Shown here piece after piece: positions 9,062 through 18,444 of a stretch of DNA of 46,508 nt. This DNA is from Pelomonas sp. KK5 (GTDB taxonomy: Bacteria; Pseudomonadota; Gammaproteobacteria; Burkholderiales; Burkholderiaceae_C). The first letter of the stretch is position 1. Every line of letters begins with the position of its first letter. Below the pieces are notes generated by a model, which was not told the origin of the DNA, searched no databases, and was given only the letters and a program-made list of their open reading frames with translations. Position numbers and translations under genes: made by a program. Location: positions 1 to 46,508 of the forward strand of contig NZ_LYVQ01000019.1 in NCBI RefSeq assembly GCF_001984095.1. The letters run 5' to 3'.

Positions 9062-10771
9062 ATGAACGAGCATCGGCGGCGGGCTGCGGCCCTGAGACTT
9101 CATGCGATTGCCAGCGCGCTGGCCCTCTGGGGCGGCGCCGCCACAGCAGTGGAGATCGACACCGGCAATCCCGACCTGAAAATGCGCTGGGACAACACGT
9201 TCCGCTACAACCTGGGCGTGCGGACCGATGCTCAGGACCCGCGCATCATGTCCAACCGCTCCTATGACGAGGGTGATGCCAAATTCGGCAAGGGCAAGAT
9301 CGTCACGAACCGCTTCGACCTGCTGAGCGAGTTCGACGTCAACTACGCCGGGCAGTTCGGCGCGCGACTGGCGGCAGCTGCCTGGTACGACCAGGCCTAC
9401 GACAAGCACGGCCTCACCTCGCCGGCGCCCGGCGGCTTCTCGACCAGCTACTTCAACGACCGCTACAACAGCAAGGTCGAGCGCTACGTCAACGGCCCGT
9501 CCGCAGAGTTCCTGGACGCCTTTGCGTGGACGAATTTCAACATCGGCAGCGTTCCGGTCAACGTGAAGCTGGGCCGCCACGCGATCATCTGGGGCGAGGG
9601 CTCGGTGATCGGCGCCCATGCGATCTCGTACTCGCAGGCGCCGACCGACGCGGTCAAGGCGGTGGCCAGCCCCGGCATCGAGACCAAGGAACTGCTGATG
9701 CCGATCAACCAGCTGTCCTTCAAGGCCCAGGTCACGAGCGATCTGACTGTCGCAGGCCAGTACTTCCTTGAGTGGCGCCCCCTGCGGGCGCCCAACGGCG
9801 GCACCTTCCTGGTGGGCGCCGACACCTCGCCCAACGTGGACCGCCTGGCCATCGCCCCGGGCATCAACGCCAACAACGTGGACCCGCTGACGCCGCATCA
9901 GCGCGGCAACTGGGGCATCAGCGCCCGGCTGAACGTGGCCGCGATCGATGCCACCATCGGCGCCTACTACCGCGTCTTCGATGACTACGCGCCCGAGAAC
10001 GGCATCCAGTTCCTGACTTTCAATGGCCCGCTCCCCACGACCTTCCGCTTCGTCTATCCGCAGAACGTCAAGCAGACCAGCCTGAGCTTCGCCAAGGGCA
10101 TCGGCCCTGTCAGCTTCGGCAGCGAACTGTCCTACCGGCAGCACGGCGCACTGAACTCGACCGGCAGCTACGGCCCGACCGACAACACCGGCGCCCGCGG
10201 CAACACCTGGCACGCGATCGTGAACGGCACCTACCTGCTGCCCAAGACCGCGCTGTTCGATACCGGCAGTGTGCTGGTGGAACTGGCCTACAGCCGCCTG
10301 GACAAGGTGACCCAGAACCTGGCGCTGTATCGCGGCGAAGGCAACCTGACGGCGATGAATGCCGCCGGCGCGCTGTCCTGCTCCAAGTCCGGCGCGGCCG
10401 CCACGGTGGCTGGCGATGTGTCGGACGGCTGCTCGACGAAGAACTTCCTGCAGGCGGCTGTCAGCTTCAGCCCGACCTACATTGGCGTGCTGCCCTCGTG
10501 GGACCTGGAAGTGCCGATGTTCGTGCAGTACGGCATCAAGGGCACCGCGCCCAGCGCCAGCGCCGGGTTCGAGGGTGCGCTCAGCTACTCGCTGACGGCC
10601 AAGATGACCTATTCGTCGCGCCACGAGTTCTCGCTGAAGTACGCGGACACCCGGGCCAAGACCAAGTACAACGCGGCTGGTACAACGGTGATTGGCGGCA
10701 GCGGTTCAGGCGGCGTGCTCGGAGGCACCGACCGCGGCTGGCTGGTCTTTACCTATAAGACCTCGTTCTGA
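9062..10771 (+). CDS. DUF1302 family outer-membrane/periplasmic protein
   Basis: 569 residues. A signal peptide is visible (basic MNEHRRR, then a hydrophobic stretch to about residue 30 ending near AATA). The mature part starts with the family-typical DNTFRYNLGVR and continues as repeated amphipathic beta-strand-like segments, with LGRHAIIWGEGSVIGAHAISY (key part GRHAIIWGE) and a C-terminus WLVFTYKTSF ending in Phe, as in outer-membrane beta-barrels. DUF1302 proteins recur with DUF1329, YCF48-like and RND genes in proteobacterial catabolic clusters, exactly the order here. A channel or receptor role for a hydrophobic substrate is inferred, not shown. The start has GGAG upstream. Confidence 0.88.
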   Translation: MNEHRRRAAALRLHAIASALALWGGAATAVEIDTGNPDLKMRWDNTFRYNLGVRTDAQDPRIMSNRSYDEGDAKFGKGKIVTNRFDLLSEFDVNYAGQFGARLAAAAWYDQAYDKHGLTSPAPGGFSTSYFNDRYNSKVERYVNGPSAEFLDAFAWTNFNIGSVPVNVKLGRHAIIWGEGSVIGAHAISYSQAPTDAVKAVASPGIETKELLMPINQLSFKAQVTSDLTVAGQYFLEWRPLRAPNGGTFLVGADTSPNVDRLAIAPGINANNVDPLTPHQRGNWGISARLNVAAIDATIGAYYRVFDDYAPENGIQFLTFNGPLPTTFRFVYPQNVKQTSLSFAKGIGPVSFGSELSYRQHGALNSTGSYGPTDNTGARGNTWHAIVNGTYLLPKTALFDTGSVLVELAYSRLDKVTQNLALYRGEGNLTAMNAAGALSCSKSGAAATVAGDVSDGCSTKNFLQAAVSFSPTYIGVLPSWDLEVPMFVQYGIKGTAPSASAGFEGALSYSLTAKMTYSSRHEFSLKYADTRAKTKYNAAGTTVIGGSGSGGVLGGTDRGWLVFTYKTSF

Positions 10772-10795
10772 TCCGCAGTCCTAGGAGACAAGACC

Positions 10796-12178
10796 ATGAA
10801 ACAACTGAACCTCACCCTCTGCGCGGCCGCCATTGCCTTGCTTGGTGCCCCTGCTTTCATCCCCGCTCTTGCCGCCGTCTCGGCCGATGAAGCCAAGCAG
10901 CTCGGCACGACGCTGACCGAGTTCGGCGCCCTCAAGGCCGGCAACGCCGACGGCACGATTCCCGCCTACACCGGCGGCCTGACCACGGCGCCGGCCGGCT
11001 TCAAGCCCGACAGCGGCTTCTGGGTCGACCCGTTCAAGGACGAGAAGCCGCTGTTCCGCATCGACTCCAAGAACATGGAGAAGTACGCGGACAAGCTCAG
11101 CGAAGGCCAGAAGCGCGTGCTGAAGGAGGATCCGAACTACTACCTCGAGATCTTCCCCAGCCACCGCACCGCGGCCTACCCGGAGAAGGTGCTCAAGGCC
11201 ACCGTGCGCAACGCCACCGGCTGCAAGACCACGCACGAAGGCATCGGCGTGGACAGCGCCTGCCGCGGCGGCCTGCCGTTCCCGATCCCGAAGACCGGCC
11301 TGGAGGCGCTCTGGAACCAGATCCTGCACTACCAGAGCGACACCGCCGTCACAACGTCGGCCTCCCGCTCCTGGGTGATCGACACCGCCGGCAAGCCGAC
11401 GATGACGGCCGAGCAGAGTACCTATACCGACGCGACCTGGTACCAGCCCGACCTGCCGGACCGCGACCCGACGATGGCCTGGCGCGTCTACTCGGTCACC
11501 AAGTCTCCCGCCCGCCTGGCCGGTGGCGTGACCGGCATCACCGACTTCATCGACCCGATCCAGCAGCCGCGCAAGGCCTGGGGCTACACGCCCGGCCAGC
11601 GCCGCATCAAGATGTCGCCCGAGTTCTCGTACGACACGCCGGTGGCCAGCCAGGGCGGCCTGACGCTGTTCGACGAACTCTTCGTCGTCTCAGGCAAGCT
11701 TGACCGCTTCGACTACAAGCTGACGGGCAAGAAGGAGATGTACCTGCCCTACAACCAGTACAAGGGCTCGTTCGACTGCCCGACGCTGGAGATGGGCCTG
11801 CAGGCCAAGCACACCAACCCCGTCTGCGACCGCTGGGAGCTGCACCGGGTGTACGTGGTCGAGGCGACGCTGAAGCAGGGCATGCGCCACGCCTATTCGA
11901 AGCGCGTCTACTACCTCGACGAGGACCTCTCGGCCGCGGCGCTGTACGACGCCTTCGACCAGAACGGCGCGCTGTATCGCTCGATCTTCAACGGCATGGT
12001 CCAGCTCTACGACAAGAAGCTGCCCTGGGCCGTGCGCACGACGATCTATGACTTCAACAAGGGCCAGTACGGCTACTTCAACGACGTCATGGTCGGCGGG
12101 CACAAGATCGAGGCCAAGCCGCGCTCCGAGCGCGAACTGAACGCCGAAGCGATCGTCACGCGCGAGACCGCCCGCTGA
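10796..12178 (+). CDS. DUF1329 family periplasmic protein (LolA/LolB-like fold family)
   Basis: 460 residues with a clear signal peptide (MKQLNLTLCAAAIALLGAP and on to ALAA near residue 26). The mature protein carries the family-typical opening SADEAKQLGTTLTEFGALKAGN and TIPAYTGG, and a middle section with PRKAWGYTPGQRRIK. DUF1329 is related in fold to the LolA/LolB lipoprotein carriers, which suggests it shuttles a lipid-like or hydrophobic molecule through the periplasm (inference from the family). It begins 24 bases after DUF1302 with TAGGAGA upstream, so both are in one operon with the YCF48-like and RND genes. Confidence 0.88.
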   Translation: MKQLNLTLCAAAIALLGAPAFIPALAAVSADEAKQLGTTLTEFGALKAGNADGTIPAYTGGLTTAPAGFKPDSGFWVDPFKDEKPLFRIDSKNMEKYADKLSEGQKRVLKEDPNYYLEIFPSHRTAAYPEKVLKATVRNATGCKTTHEGIGVDSACRGGLPFPIPKTGLEALWNQILHYQSDTAVTTSASRSWVIDTAGKPTMTAEQSTYTDATWYQPDLPDRDPTMAWRVYSVTKSPARLAGGVTGITDFIDPIQQPRKAWGYTPGQRRIKMSPEFSYDTPVASQGGLTLFDELFVVSGKLDRFDYKLTGKKEMYLPYNQYKGSFDCPTLEMGLQAKHTNPVCDRWELHRVYVVEATLKQGMRHAYSKRVYYLDEDLSAAALYDAFDQNGALYRSIFNGMVQLYDKKLPWAVRTTIYDFNKGQYGYFNDVMVGGHKIEAKPRSERELNAEAIVTRETAR

Positions 12179-12207
12179 TCCTGTCCTGCCGACCCACCGG
12201 AGGCTCC

Positions 12208-13326
12208 GTGGAGATTTCGAGTTCAATCCTGCGGCCTCTGGTGGCCGGCCTGATCAGCGTGGGCATGACGCTGATGGTGGTGGCGGATGTGGCGGGCACT
12301 GCCTCGCAGACGCGGCCTGACCCGCTGGACGTGGCGGCGCGGCCGTCGCCATTCACCAAGGGCTGGGCGACCACCGGCATCGCGCGCCAGGGCATGCAGA
12401 TGCTGGCCGTCGGCCCGCGTGGCCTGATTCTGGCATCGGCCGACGGCGCCCAGACCTGGGCGCAGGTGGAGAGCCCGGTCTCCACCGATCTGGTCACCGT
12501 GCGCTTCACCGCGCCGAAGACCGCCTGGGCCATTGGCCACGACGGCGTGGCGCTGCGCAGCACCGACAGCGGCCAGCATTGGACGCGCATCCTCGACGGG
12601 CGCAAGCTGTTCGCGCTGCTGAAAAGCAGCTACGAGCCGCGCGCCAAGGCCGGCGATGCCGGCGCGGCGGCGGTGCTGAAGGAGGTCGAGCGCTCGGCCG
12701 AGCAGTCGGCCACGCCGGGCGTGCTGCCCACGCCGATGCTGGACCTCTGGTTCTCGCCGGAGACGCCGGCCGAGGGCCTGATGGTCGGCGCCTTCGGCCT
12801 GGTGCTGGCCACGCATGATGGCGGCTCAAGCTGGGAGCCGCTGATCGAGCGCACCGACAACGACCGGCGCTTTCACCTGTACGCCGTGGGCGGGCAGGGC
12901 GAGGAGCGCTACATCGCCGGCGAGCAGGGCCTGCTGATGCGCTGGGACGCCGCGCAGCAGCGCTTCGCCAAGGTCGAGACGCCGTACGCCGGCAGCTACT
13001 TCGGCATCGACGTCGCGCCGGGCCGGTTGGTGGCCTACGGCCTGCGCGGCAATGCCTACGCCAGCGAGGACGGCGGCGCCCACTGGAACAAGATCGAGAC
13101 CGGCGTGGACGACAACCTGGTCGCGCTGGTGCCCCGCGCCAAGGGCGATTTCCTGCTGGTCTCGCAGGCCGGCCAGGTGCTGGCCGTGCCGCAGGGAAGC
13201 CTGAAGGCCAAGGCCCTGCACGTGACGCCCACGAGCGAAATCTTCGCCGCGACCGATACCGGCGGCCAGCAACTGGTGCTGGCCCAGATCAACGGCCTGC
13301 GCACGATCGAACTGCCTACCCGGTGA
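12208..13326 (+). CDS. YCF48/BNR-repeat beta-propeller exported protein
   Basis: 372 residues starting with GTG, supported by a perfect GGAGG five bases before it (12199-12203). The first 30 residues form a signal peptide or anchor. The remainder has repeated propeller blades with the BNR/YCF48 pattern S-x-D-G-x-x-W: SADGAQTWAQV, STDSGQHWTRI, THDGGSSWEPL and SEDGGAHWNKI. In plants and cyanobacteria Ycf48/Hcf136 assists photosystem II assembly; in heterotrophs such proteins accompany RND and DUF1329 genes and presumably help assemble or gate an envelope complex (inference). It lies 29 bases after DUF1329 and 7 before the RND gene. Confidence 0.85.
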   Translation: MEISSSILRPLVAGLISVGMTLMVVADVAGTASQTRPDPLDVAARPSPFTKGWATTGIARQGMQMLAVGPRGLILASADGAQTWAQVESPVSTDLVTVRFTAPKTAWAIGHDGVALRSTDSGQHWTRILDGRKLFALLKSSYEPRAKAGDAGAAAVLKEVERSAEQSATPGVLPTPMLDLWFSPETPAEGLMVGAFGLVLATHDGGSSWEPLIERTDNDRRFHLYAVGGQGEERYIAGEQGLLMRWDAAQQRFAKVETPYAGSYFGIDVAPGRLVAYGLRGNAYASEDGGAHWNKIETGVDDNLVALVPRAKGDFLLVSQAGQVLAVPQGSLKAKALHVTPTSEIFAATDTGGQQLVLAQINGLRTIELPTR

Positions 13327-13333
13327 TCCGCTG

Positions 13334-15805
13334 ATGAGTGCCTATCAAGAGAAATCCGCCAACCCGGCAATGCCGGTGATCGCCGACGTGCGCGACTTCG
13401 ACGTCAAGTCGGGCAACCTGGCCGAGCGCGTGATCTTCAACCATCGCGCGCTGGTGATCGCGCTGTGCGTCGTCGCCACCGTGGTGCTGGGCTGGTTCGC
13501 GAGCCGGCTCAATGTCAACGCGAGCTTCGAGCGGATGATTCCCCCCTCGAGCCCGTACGTCAAAAACTACCTGGCCTACAAGTCCGACCTGCCGGGCCTG
13601 GGCAACACGATCCGCATCGTCGTCGAGAACAAGACCGGCGACATCTACGACAAGGACTACCTCGAGGCGCTGCGCAAGGTCAACGACACGCTCTACCTGA
13701 TCCCGGGCACCGACCGCTCCTGGATGAAGTCGCTGTGGATGCCGATCGTCCGCTGGCGCCAGGTGACGGAGGAGGGCGTGGCCGGCGGCGCCGTGATGCC
13801 GGCCGACTACAGCGGCACGCCGACCTCGATCGAGCAGCTGAAGACCAATATCTCGCGCGCCAACATCATCGGCAGCCTGGTCGCCAACGACCTGAAGTCC
13901 TCGATGATCGTCGTCCCGCTGCTGGACCGCACGCCGGGCACCGGCCAGCCGCTGAACTACGGCGAGTTCTCACGCGCGCTGGAAGCCAAGGTGCGCGTGT
14001 TCGAGAGCGACAAGGTCGGCATCCACATCATCGGCTTCGGCAAGATCGTCGGCGACCTGATCGCGGGACTGCATGAAGTGATGGTCTTCTTCGGCGTCTC
14101 GGTGGTGATCGCCGCGCTGTTCGTGTTCGCCTACACGCGCTGCCTGCGCAGCACGACACTGCTGGTGACAGTGGCCGTGGCCGGCGTCGTCTGGCTGCTG
14201 GGCCTGATGCAGATCTTCGGCTACGAGCTGGATCCCTATTCGATCCTCGTGCCCTTCCTGATCTTCGCCATCGGCCTCTCGCACGGCGCGCAGAAGATGA
14301 ACGGCATCCTGCAGGACGTGGGCCGCGGCACGCACAAGTACGTGGCCGCGCGGTACACGTTCCGCCGCCTGTTCATGGCCGGGCTGACCGCGCTGCTGAC
14401 CAATATCGTCGGCTTCGCCGTGCTCGCCATCATCGACATCCCGGTGATCCGCGACCTGGCCATCACCACCAGCATCGGCGTTTCGGTGCTCGTGTTCACC
14501 AAGCTGGTCCTGATCCCGGTGACGCTGAGCTATATCGGCGTCAGCCCGGCTGCCGCGAAACGCGCGCTGGCCGAGGACGACGAGACCAAGCAGGGCCGCA
14601 CCCGCCTGGCCCGCATCTGGCAGGGGCTGGATCGCCTGACCGAGCGCCGCGGCGCCATCGCCGCCATCGGCGTGGCGCTGGCGCTGACGGCGGTGAGCGC
14701 CGTGGCGATGCGCCACCTGCGCATCGGCGACCTGGACCCCGGCGCGCCCGAGCTGCGCGCCGACTCCCGCTACAACCGCGACAACGCCTACGTCACCCAG
14801 CACTACGGCCTCTCGAGCGATCAGTTCGTCGTCATCATGAAGACCGACCAGGAAGGCTGCCGCTTCTATGAGTCTCTGCAGTTGATGGACGCGCTGGCGC
14901 TGAAGCTGCGCGAGACCGAGGGCGTGCAGGCCACCGGTTCGCTGGCCCAGTCCACCCGCTTCATCACCGCCGCGCTGGCCGAGGGCAGCGGCAAATGGCT
15001 GACCATCAGCCGCGACCAGGCGCTGACGAACGTCGCCGTGTCCGCCGCGATGATCGCCACGCCGGACATCACCAACCAGCAGTGCTCGGTCACGCCGCTG
15101 ATCGCCTACCTGAGCGACCACAAGGCCGACACGCTCAGCCGCGTGCTGAAGGTCAGCGAGGACTTTGCCGGCCAGTTCAACACGGTAGACGGCACCGCCC
15201 ATCCGACCCACTTCCTGCTCGCCGCGGGCTCCGCCGGCATCGAGGCGGCCACCAATATCGAGGTGGAGCGCGGCGTGCTGAAGATGTACCTGGCCGTCTA
15301 CGGCGCCACGGCCCTGCTGTGCCTGCTGACCTTCCGCAGCCTGCGCGCCACGCTGGTCGCGATGATCCCGCTGGTCATCACCACCGTGCTGTGCAAGGCG
15401 CTGATGGTGGCGCTGGGCATCGGCCTCAAGGTAGCGACGCTGCCGGTGATCGCGGTGGGCGTGGGCGTCGGCGTGGACTATGCGCTCTACCTGCTCAGCG
15501 TGCAGTTGGCGATGCAGCGCCGCGGCGCGACGCTGGCCCAGTCCTACCGGCGTGCCCTGGACTTCACCGGCCGCGTGGTCGCGCTGGTGGGCCTGACGAT
15601 GGCCGCTGGGGTGATCACCTGGGCCTGGTCGCCGATCAAGTTCCAGGCCGACATGGGCATCCTGCTGACCTTCATGTTCCTGTGGAACATGGTCGGTGCC
15701 CTGGTGCTGATCCCGGCGCTCTCCCACTTCCTCCTCAATCCGAAGAGCCAGCCCCCGGTGGCTGCGCCGCTCACCCCGCACATCAAGGAGCAATTGCATG
15801 TTTGA
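13334..15805 (+). CDS. RND superfamily (MMPL-type) inner-membrane transporter
   Basis: 823 residues. One transmembrane helix near residues 38-58 (ALVIALCVVATVVLGWFAS) is followed by a large periplasmic domain, then a five-to-six helix block (about 250-400), a second periplasmic domain, and a C-terminal helix block with ALLCLLTFRSLRA and VGVGVGVDYALYLL. This is the two-fold repeat of RND/MMPL proteins that move lipids, hopanoids or hydrophobic compounds using the proton gradient. No MFP or TolC-type partners are present; the neighbours are DUF1302, DUF1329 and YCF48-like genes instead. The 3' end overlaps the next gene by 8 bases. Confidence 0.9.
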   Translation: MSAYQEKSANPAMPVIADVRDFDVKSGNLAERVIFNHRALVIALCVVATVVLGWFASRLNVNASFERMIPPSSPYVKNYLAYKSDLPGLGNTIRIVVENKTGDIYDKDYLEALRKVNDTLYLIPGTDRSWMKSLWMPIVRWRQVTEEGVAGGAVMPADYSGTPTSIEQLKTNISRANIIGSLVANDLKSSMIVVPLLDRTPGTGQPLNYGEFSRALEAKVRVFESDKVGIHIIGFGKIVGDLIAGLHEVMVFFGVSVVIAALFVFAYTRCLRSTTLLVTVAVAGVVWLLGLMQIFGYELDPYSILVPFLIFAIGLSHGAQKMNGILQDVGRGTHKYVAARYTFRRLFMAGLTALLTNIVGFAVLAIIDIPVIRDLAITTSIGVSVLVFTKLVLIPVTLSYIGVSPAAAKRALAEDDETKQGRTRLARIWQGLDRLTERRGAIAAIGVALALTAVSAVAMRHLRIGDLDPGAPELRADSRYNRDNAYVTQHYGLSSDQFVVIMKTDQEGCRFYESLQLMDALALKLRETEGVQATGSLAQSTRFITAALAEGSGKWLTISRDQALTNVAVSAAMIATPDITNQQCSVTPLIAYLSDHKADTLSRVLKVSEDFAGQFNTVDGTAHPTHFLLAAGSAGIEAATNIEVERGVLKMYLAVYGATALLCLLTFRSLRATLVAMIPLVITTVLCKALMVALGIGLKVATLPVIAVGVGVGVDYALYLLSVQLAMQRRGATLAQSYRRALDFTGRVVALVGLTMAAGVITWAWSPIKFQADMGILLTFMFLWNMVGALVLIPALSHFLLNPKSQPPVAAPLTPHIKEQLHV

Positions 15806-16763
15806 ACTGCTGATGAGCGCTGACATGATGGTCAGCGATCCGGACGCAATGGCCGAATTGCTGGTCACCAAGCTCGGCATCCACAAGCACGAGCGCTGGC
15901 GCCAGGCCTTCGCAGACCATCCGTACATTGCCCACTTCCTGCGCGCGCACAAGTCGCTGGCCGTGTCGCCGACGCGGGTCGAGCCGCAGGGGCACCTGGA
16001 CAAGCCCAACCTCGGCGACCCGATGTTCCACGAGTTCCTGGAGAGCCTGAAGGCCTTCCAGGGCCCGCATCGCCCGATGCTGACCCACTCGATCGTGCTG
16101 GCCACGCACAGCGCCAAGTTCGACGCGCTGATGGAGAAGCTGATGCGCCGCCGCCTGCGCTTTCGCATGGCGCAGCGCACGCCGGCCATGCCCTTCGACC
16201 GCATGTGGATGGGCGTCACGCCCGAGGATCCGCGCTACGAGCCTTCGGTGGACGGCGGCCTGTGCATCGAGGTGATGCCGATCGAGCCGCTGCAGTTGCC
16301 GCCCGAGACCTTCGCCGTGCCCGCGCCCACGCCGCGCGACCTGAAGCCGGGCGACATGGTGCGGGTGAGTTCCCGCGGCTTCCTGGTGCGCAACCTCGAT
16401 GAGACGCTGCGCCGCTGCTCCGCCAACCTCGACTGGGAGCCGCACGGCCAGGTGGAGGTGCTGGAGCAGGAAGGCTACCGGCGCGCGACGATGGAATTCT
16501 CGCTGCCCAACAGCGCGACGCTGGACGTGATCGAGGCCACCCGCTGGAACGGCGACGCCGGCACCTACGTCAACAGCTGGGGCCCGGGGCCGTACTACAT
16601 CCGCGTCGCCGTCAACGACCTGAAGGCCAAGGCCGAGGACCTGCGCTCGCGCGGCACGAATTTCACCTGGATCGAGGAATGCCAGGCCGTCGGCGGGAAG
16701 TCGCTGATTCGCGTGGACCCGGCCGACCTGCAGGGCCAGCTGTTCGAGTTCGAAGAGGCCTGA
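15798..16763 (+). CDS. Two-module VOC (glyoxalase/dioxygenase-fold) family protein
   Basis: 321 residues. The second half opens with SRGFLVRNLDETLRRCSANLDWEP and closes with VDPADLQGQLFEFEE, and both patterns are typical of a vicinal-oxygen-chelate module; the first half contains a looser module around LTHSIVLATHSAKFDALM. The His/Glu metal ligands of extradiol dioxygenases or glyoxalases are not all present (the usual His at the start of the second module is absent), so catalysis by that chemistry is doubtful. Its ATG at 15798 lies inside the end of the RND gene (8-base overlap), which suggests translational coupling to the transporter. Function unknown; possibly substrate binding, isomerisation or lyase chemistry. 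Confidence 0.7.
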   Translation: MFELLMSADMMVSDPDAMAELLVTKLGIHKHERWRQAFADHPYIAHFLRAHKSLAVSPTRVEPQGHLDKPNLGDPMFHEFLESLKAFQGPHRPMLTHSIVLATHSAKFDALMEKLMRRRLRFRMAQRTPAMPFDRMWMGVTPEDPRYEPSVDGGLCIEVMPIEPLQLPPETFAVPAPTPRDLKPGDMVRVSSRGFLVRNLDETLRRCSANLDWEPHGQVEVLEQEGYRRATMEFSLPNSATLDVIEATRWNGDAGTYVNSWGPGPYYIRVAVNDLKAKAEDLRSRGTNFTWIEECQAVGGKSLIRVDPADLQGQLFEFEEA

Positions 16764-16766
16764 TCC

Positions 16767-17555
16767 ATGTCCGACGCAGCAGCAGTTCGCATCGACCGCG
16801 AAGGCGAGGTCGGCTGGATCGTCCTGAACCGCCCGGACCAGATCAACGCGATCAACGACGACATCCGCAAGGGCGTCCCGGCCGCGCTGGCCGAGCTGGA
16901 GGCCGACGCCGGCATCCGCGTGATCGTGATCCGCGGCGAAGGCCCGCGTGGCTTCTGCGCCGGCGCGGACATCAAGGAACGCCGGGCGGCCGAGACCTCG
17001 CTGCAAGTGCGCCGCCGCATGCAGGGCTCGCGCTGGATCGAATCGCTGGATCGCCTGGAGAAGCCGGTGATCGCCGCGATCCATGGCTACTGCATGGGCG
17101 GCGGCATGGAACTGGCGCTGGCCTGCGACATCCGCTTCGTCTCGCCCGACGTGGTGCTGGCGCTGCCGGAGACCGGCCTCGGCCTGATTCCCGGCGGCGG
17201 CGGCACGCAGCGACTGCCGCGGGTGGTGGGCCCGGGCCGCGCGCTGGACCTGCTGCTCACCGGCGGGCGCGTCGGCGCCGAGGAAGCCAAGGCCATGGGC
17301 CTGGTGACCCGCGTGGCGACGAGCGCCACAACGATGATCGACGAAGTGCGGGCGCTGGCGCAGCAGATCGCCGCCAAGCCGCCGGTGGCCACCGCCTATG
17401 CCAAGCAGGCGGCACGCGCGGCGCTGCAGCTGGACCTCAAGAGCGGGTTGGACCTGGAGCTCGACCTGTTTGCGCTGCTGGCCCCGATGCATGATGTGAA
17501 GGAAGCGGCGCTGGCCTTCCGCGAGAAGCGCGCGCCGAAGTTCAGCGGCCTTTGA
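16767..17555 (+). CDS. Enoyl-CoA hydratase/isomerase (crotonase family)
   Basis: 262 residues, usual family length. The oxyanion-hole segment GFCAGADIK (62-70) and HGYCMGGGMELALACD (106-121) are intact. Both catalytic glutamates of hydratases are present: E115 in GGGMELA and E135 in LPETGLGL. It should add water to a 2-enoyl-CoA, or isomerise or retro-aldolise a related CoA thioester, in beta-oxidation of the pathway substrate. It starts 3 bases after the VOC gene stop and is followed 25 bases later by an SDR, so hydratase and dehydrogenase steps are adjacent. Confidence 0.92.
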   Translation: MSDAAAVRIDREGEVGWIVLNRPDQINAINDDIRKGVPAALAELEADAGIRVIVIRGEGPRGFCAGADIKERRAAETSLQVRRRMQGSRWIESLDRLEKPVIAAIHGYCMGGGMELALACDIRFVSPDVVLALPETGLGLIPGGGGTQRLPRVVGPGRALDLLLTGGRVGAEEAKAMGLVTRVATSATTMIDEVRALAQQIAAKPPVATAYAKQAARAALQLDLKSGLDLELDLFALLAPMHDVKEAALAFREKRAPKFSGL

Positions 17556-17580
17556 CGAAACCACCGGGAGCGAGCACGCA

Positions 17581-18420
17581 ATGAGTTATTCAAGCAGAGA
17601 CCGCCTGGCGGGCAAGGTCGCCATCGTCACCGGCGCGGCCCACGGCCTGGGCGCCGAGACAGCGCGGGTGCTGGCCTCGCAGGGCGCACGAGTGGCGATC
17701 GTCGACATCAACCTCGAGGCGGCGCAGGGCGTCGTGGCCGAGATCGAGGCGGCCGGCGGCGAGGCCATGGCCGTCAAGGTGGACCTGACCTCCGAGTCCG
17801 ACATCATGGGCATGGCTGAAGCCGTCGCCCAGCGCTTCGGCCGCATCGACGTGCTGCACAACAACGCCGCCGCGCTCGACGTGCCGCAGCGCCAGGCCGA
17901 CCGCGACGTCTGCAACGTCTCGATCGACGCCTGGGACCGGGCGCTGGACGTCAACGCCCGCGGCGCCATGCTATGCAGCAAGCACGTGGTGCCGGTGATG
18001 CTGAAGACCGGCGGCGGCTCGATCATCCACTCCACCTCGGGCTTCGGCCAATTGGGCGACGTGACGCTGACGGCCTACGCCGCCTCCAAGGCGGCGCTGA
18101 TGGCGCTCTCTCGCTCGATCGCCGCACAGTTCGGCAAGAAGGGCATCCGCTCCAACGCCATCATGATCGGCTTCGTCGTCAATGACCATGCGCAGAAGAC
18201 GGTGCCCGAAGAGGTCAAGCAGATCCTGTTGGCGCAACACCTGACCCCGCAGCTGGGCAGCCCGCGCCAGATCGCCGACGTCGTGGCCTTCCTGGCCAGC
18301 GAGGAGTCGTCCTTCATCACCGGCGCGACTATTCCCGTCGACGGCGGTTTCACCAGCCACTCGCCCGCGATGGTGCCCTTGAGCGAGTACTTCGAGCGGC
18401 AGGGGTCGAACAAGCTCTGA
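17581..18420 (+). CDS. SDR family oxidoreductase
   Basis: 279-residue classical SDR: GAAHGLG at 18-24, HNNAA at 93-97, catalytic S153, Y166 and K170 (YAASK), and PVDGGF near the C-terminus. The sequence VDIN after the second strand has the acidic residue favoured by NAD-dependent members. It follows the enoyl-CoA hydratase, so oxidation of the hydroxyl produced by hydration is a reasonable guess (3-hydroxyacyl-CoA dehydrogenase type), but the substrate is not determined. GGGAGCGAG lies upstream of the ATG. It appears to be the last gene of the operon that begins with DUF1302. Confidence 0.9.
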   Translation: MSYSSRDRLAGKVAIVTGAAHGLGAETARVLASQGARVAIVDINLEAAQGVVAEIEAAGGEAMAVKVDLTSESDIMGMAEAVAQRFGRIDVLHNNAAALDVPQRQADRDVCNVSIDAWDRALDVNARGAMLCSKHVVPVMLKTGGGSIIHSTSGFGQLGDVTLTAYAASKAALMALSRSIAAQFGKKGIRSNAIMIGFVVNDHAQKTVPEEVKQILLAQHLTPQLGSPRQIADVVAFLASEESSFITGATIPVDGGFTSHSPAMVPLSEYFERQGSNKL

Positions 18421-18444
18421 GCGCAGTCGTCGCGTGCTGCGGGA

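Noticed and set aside
13970-17564. Two long overlapping minus-strand frames opposite the RND, VOC and hydratase genes
   Set aside because: No recognisable motifs; typical GC-rich antisense frames.
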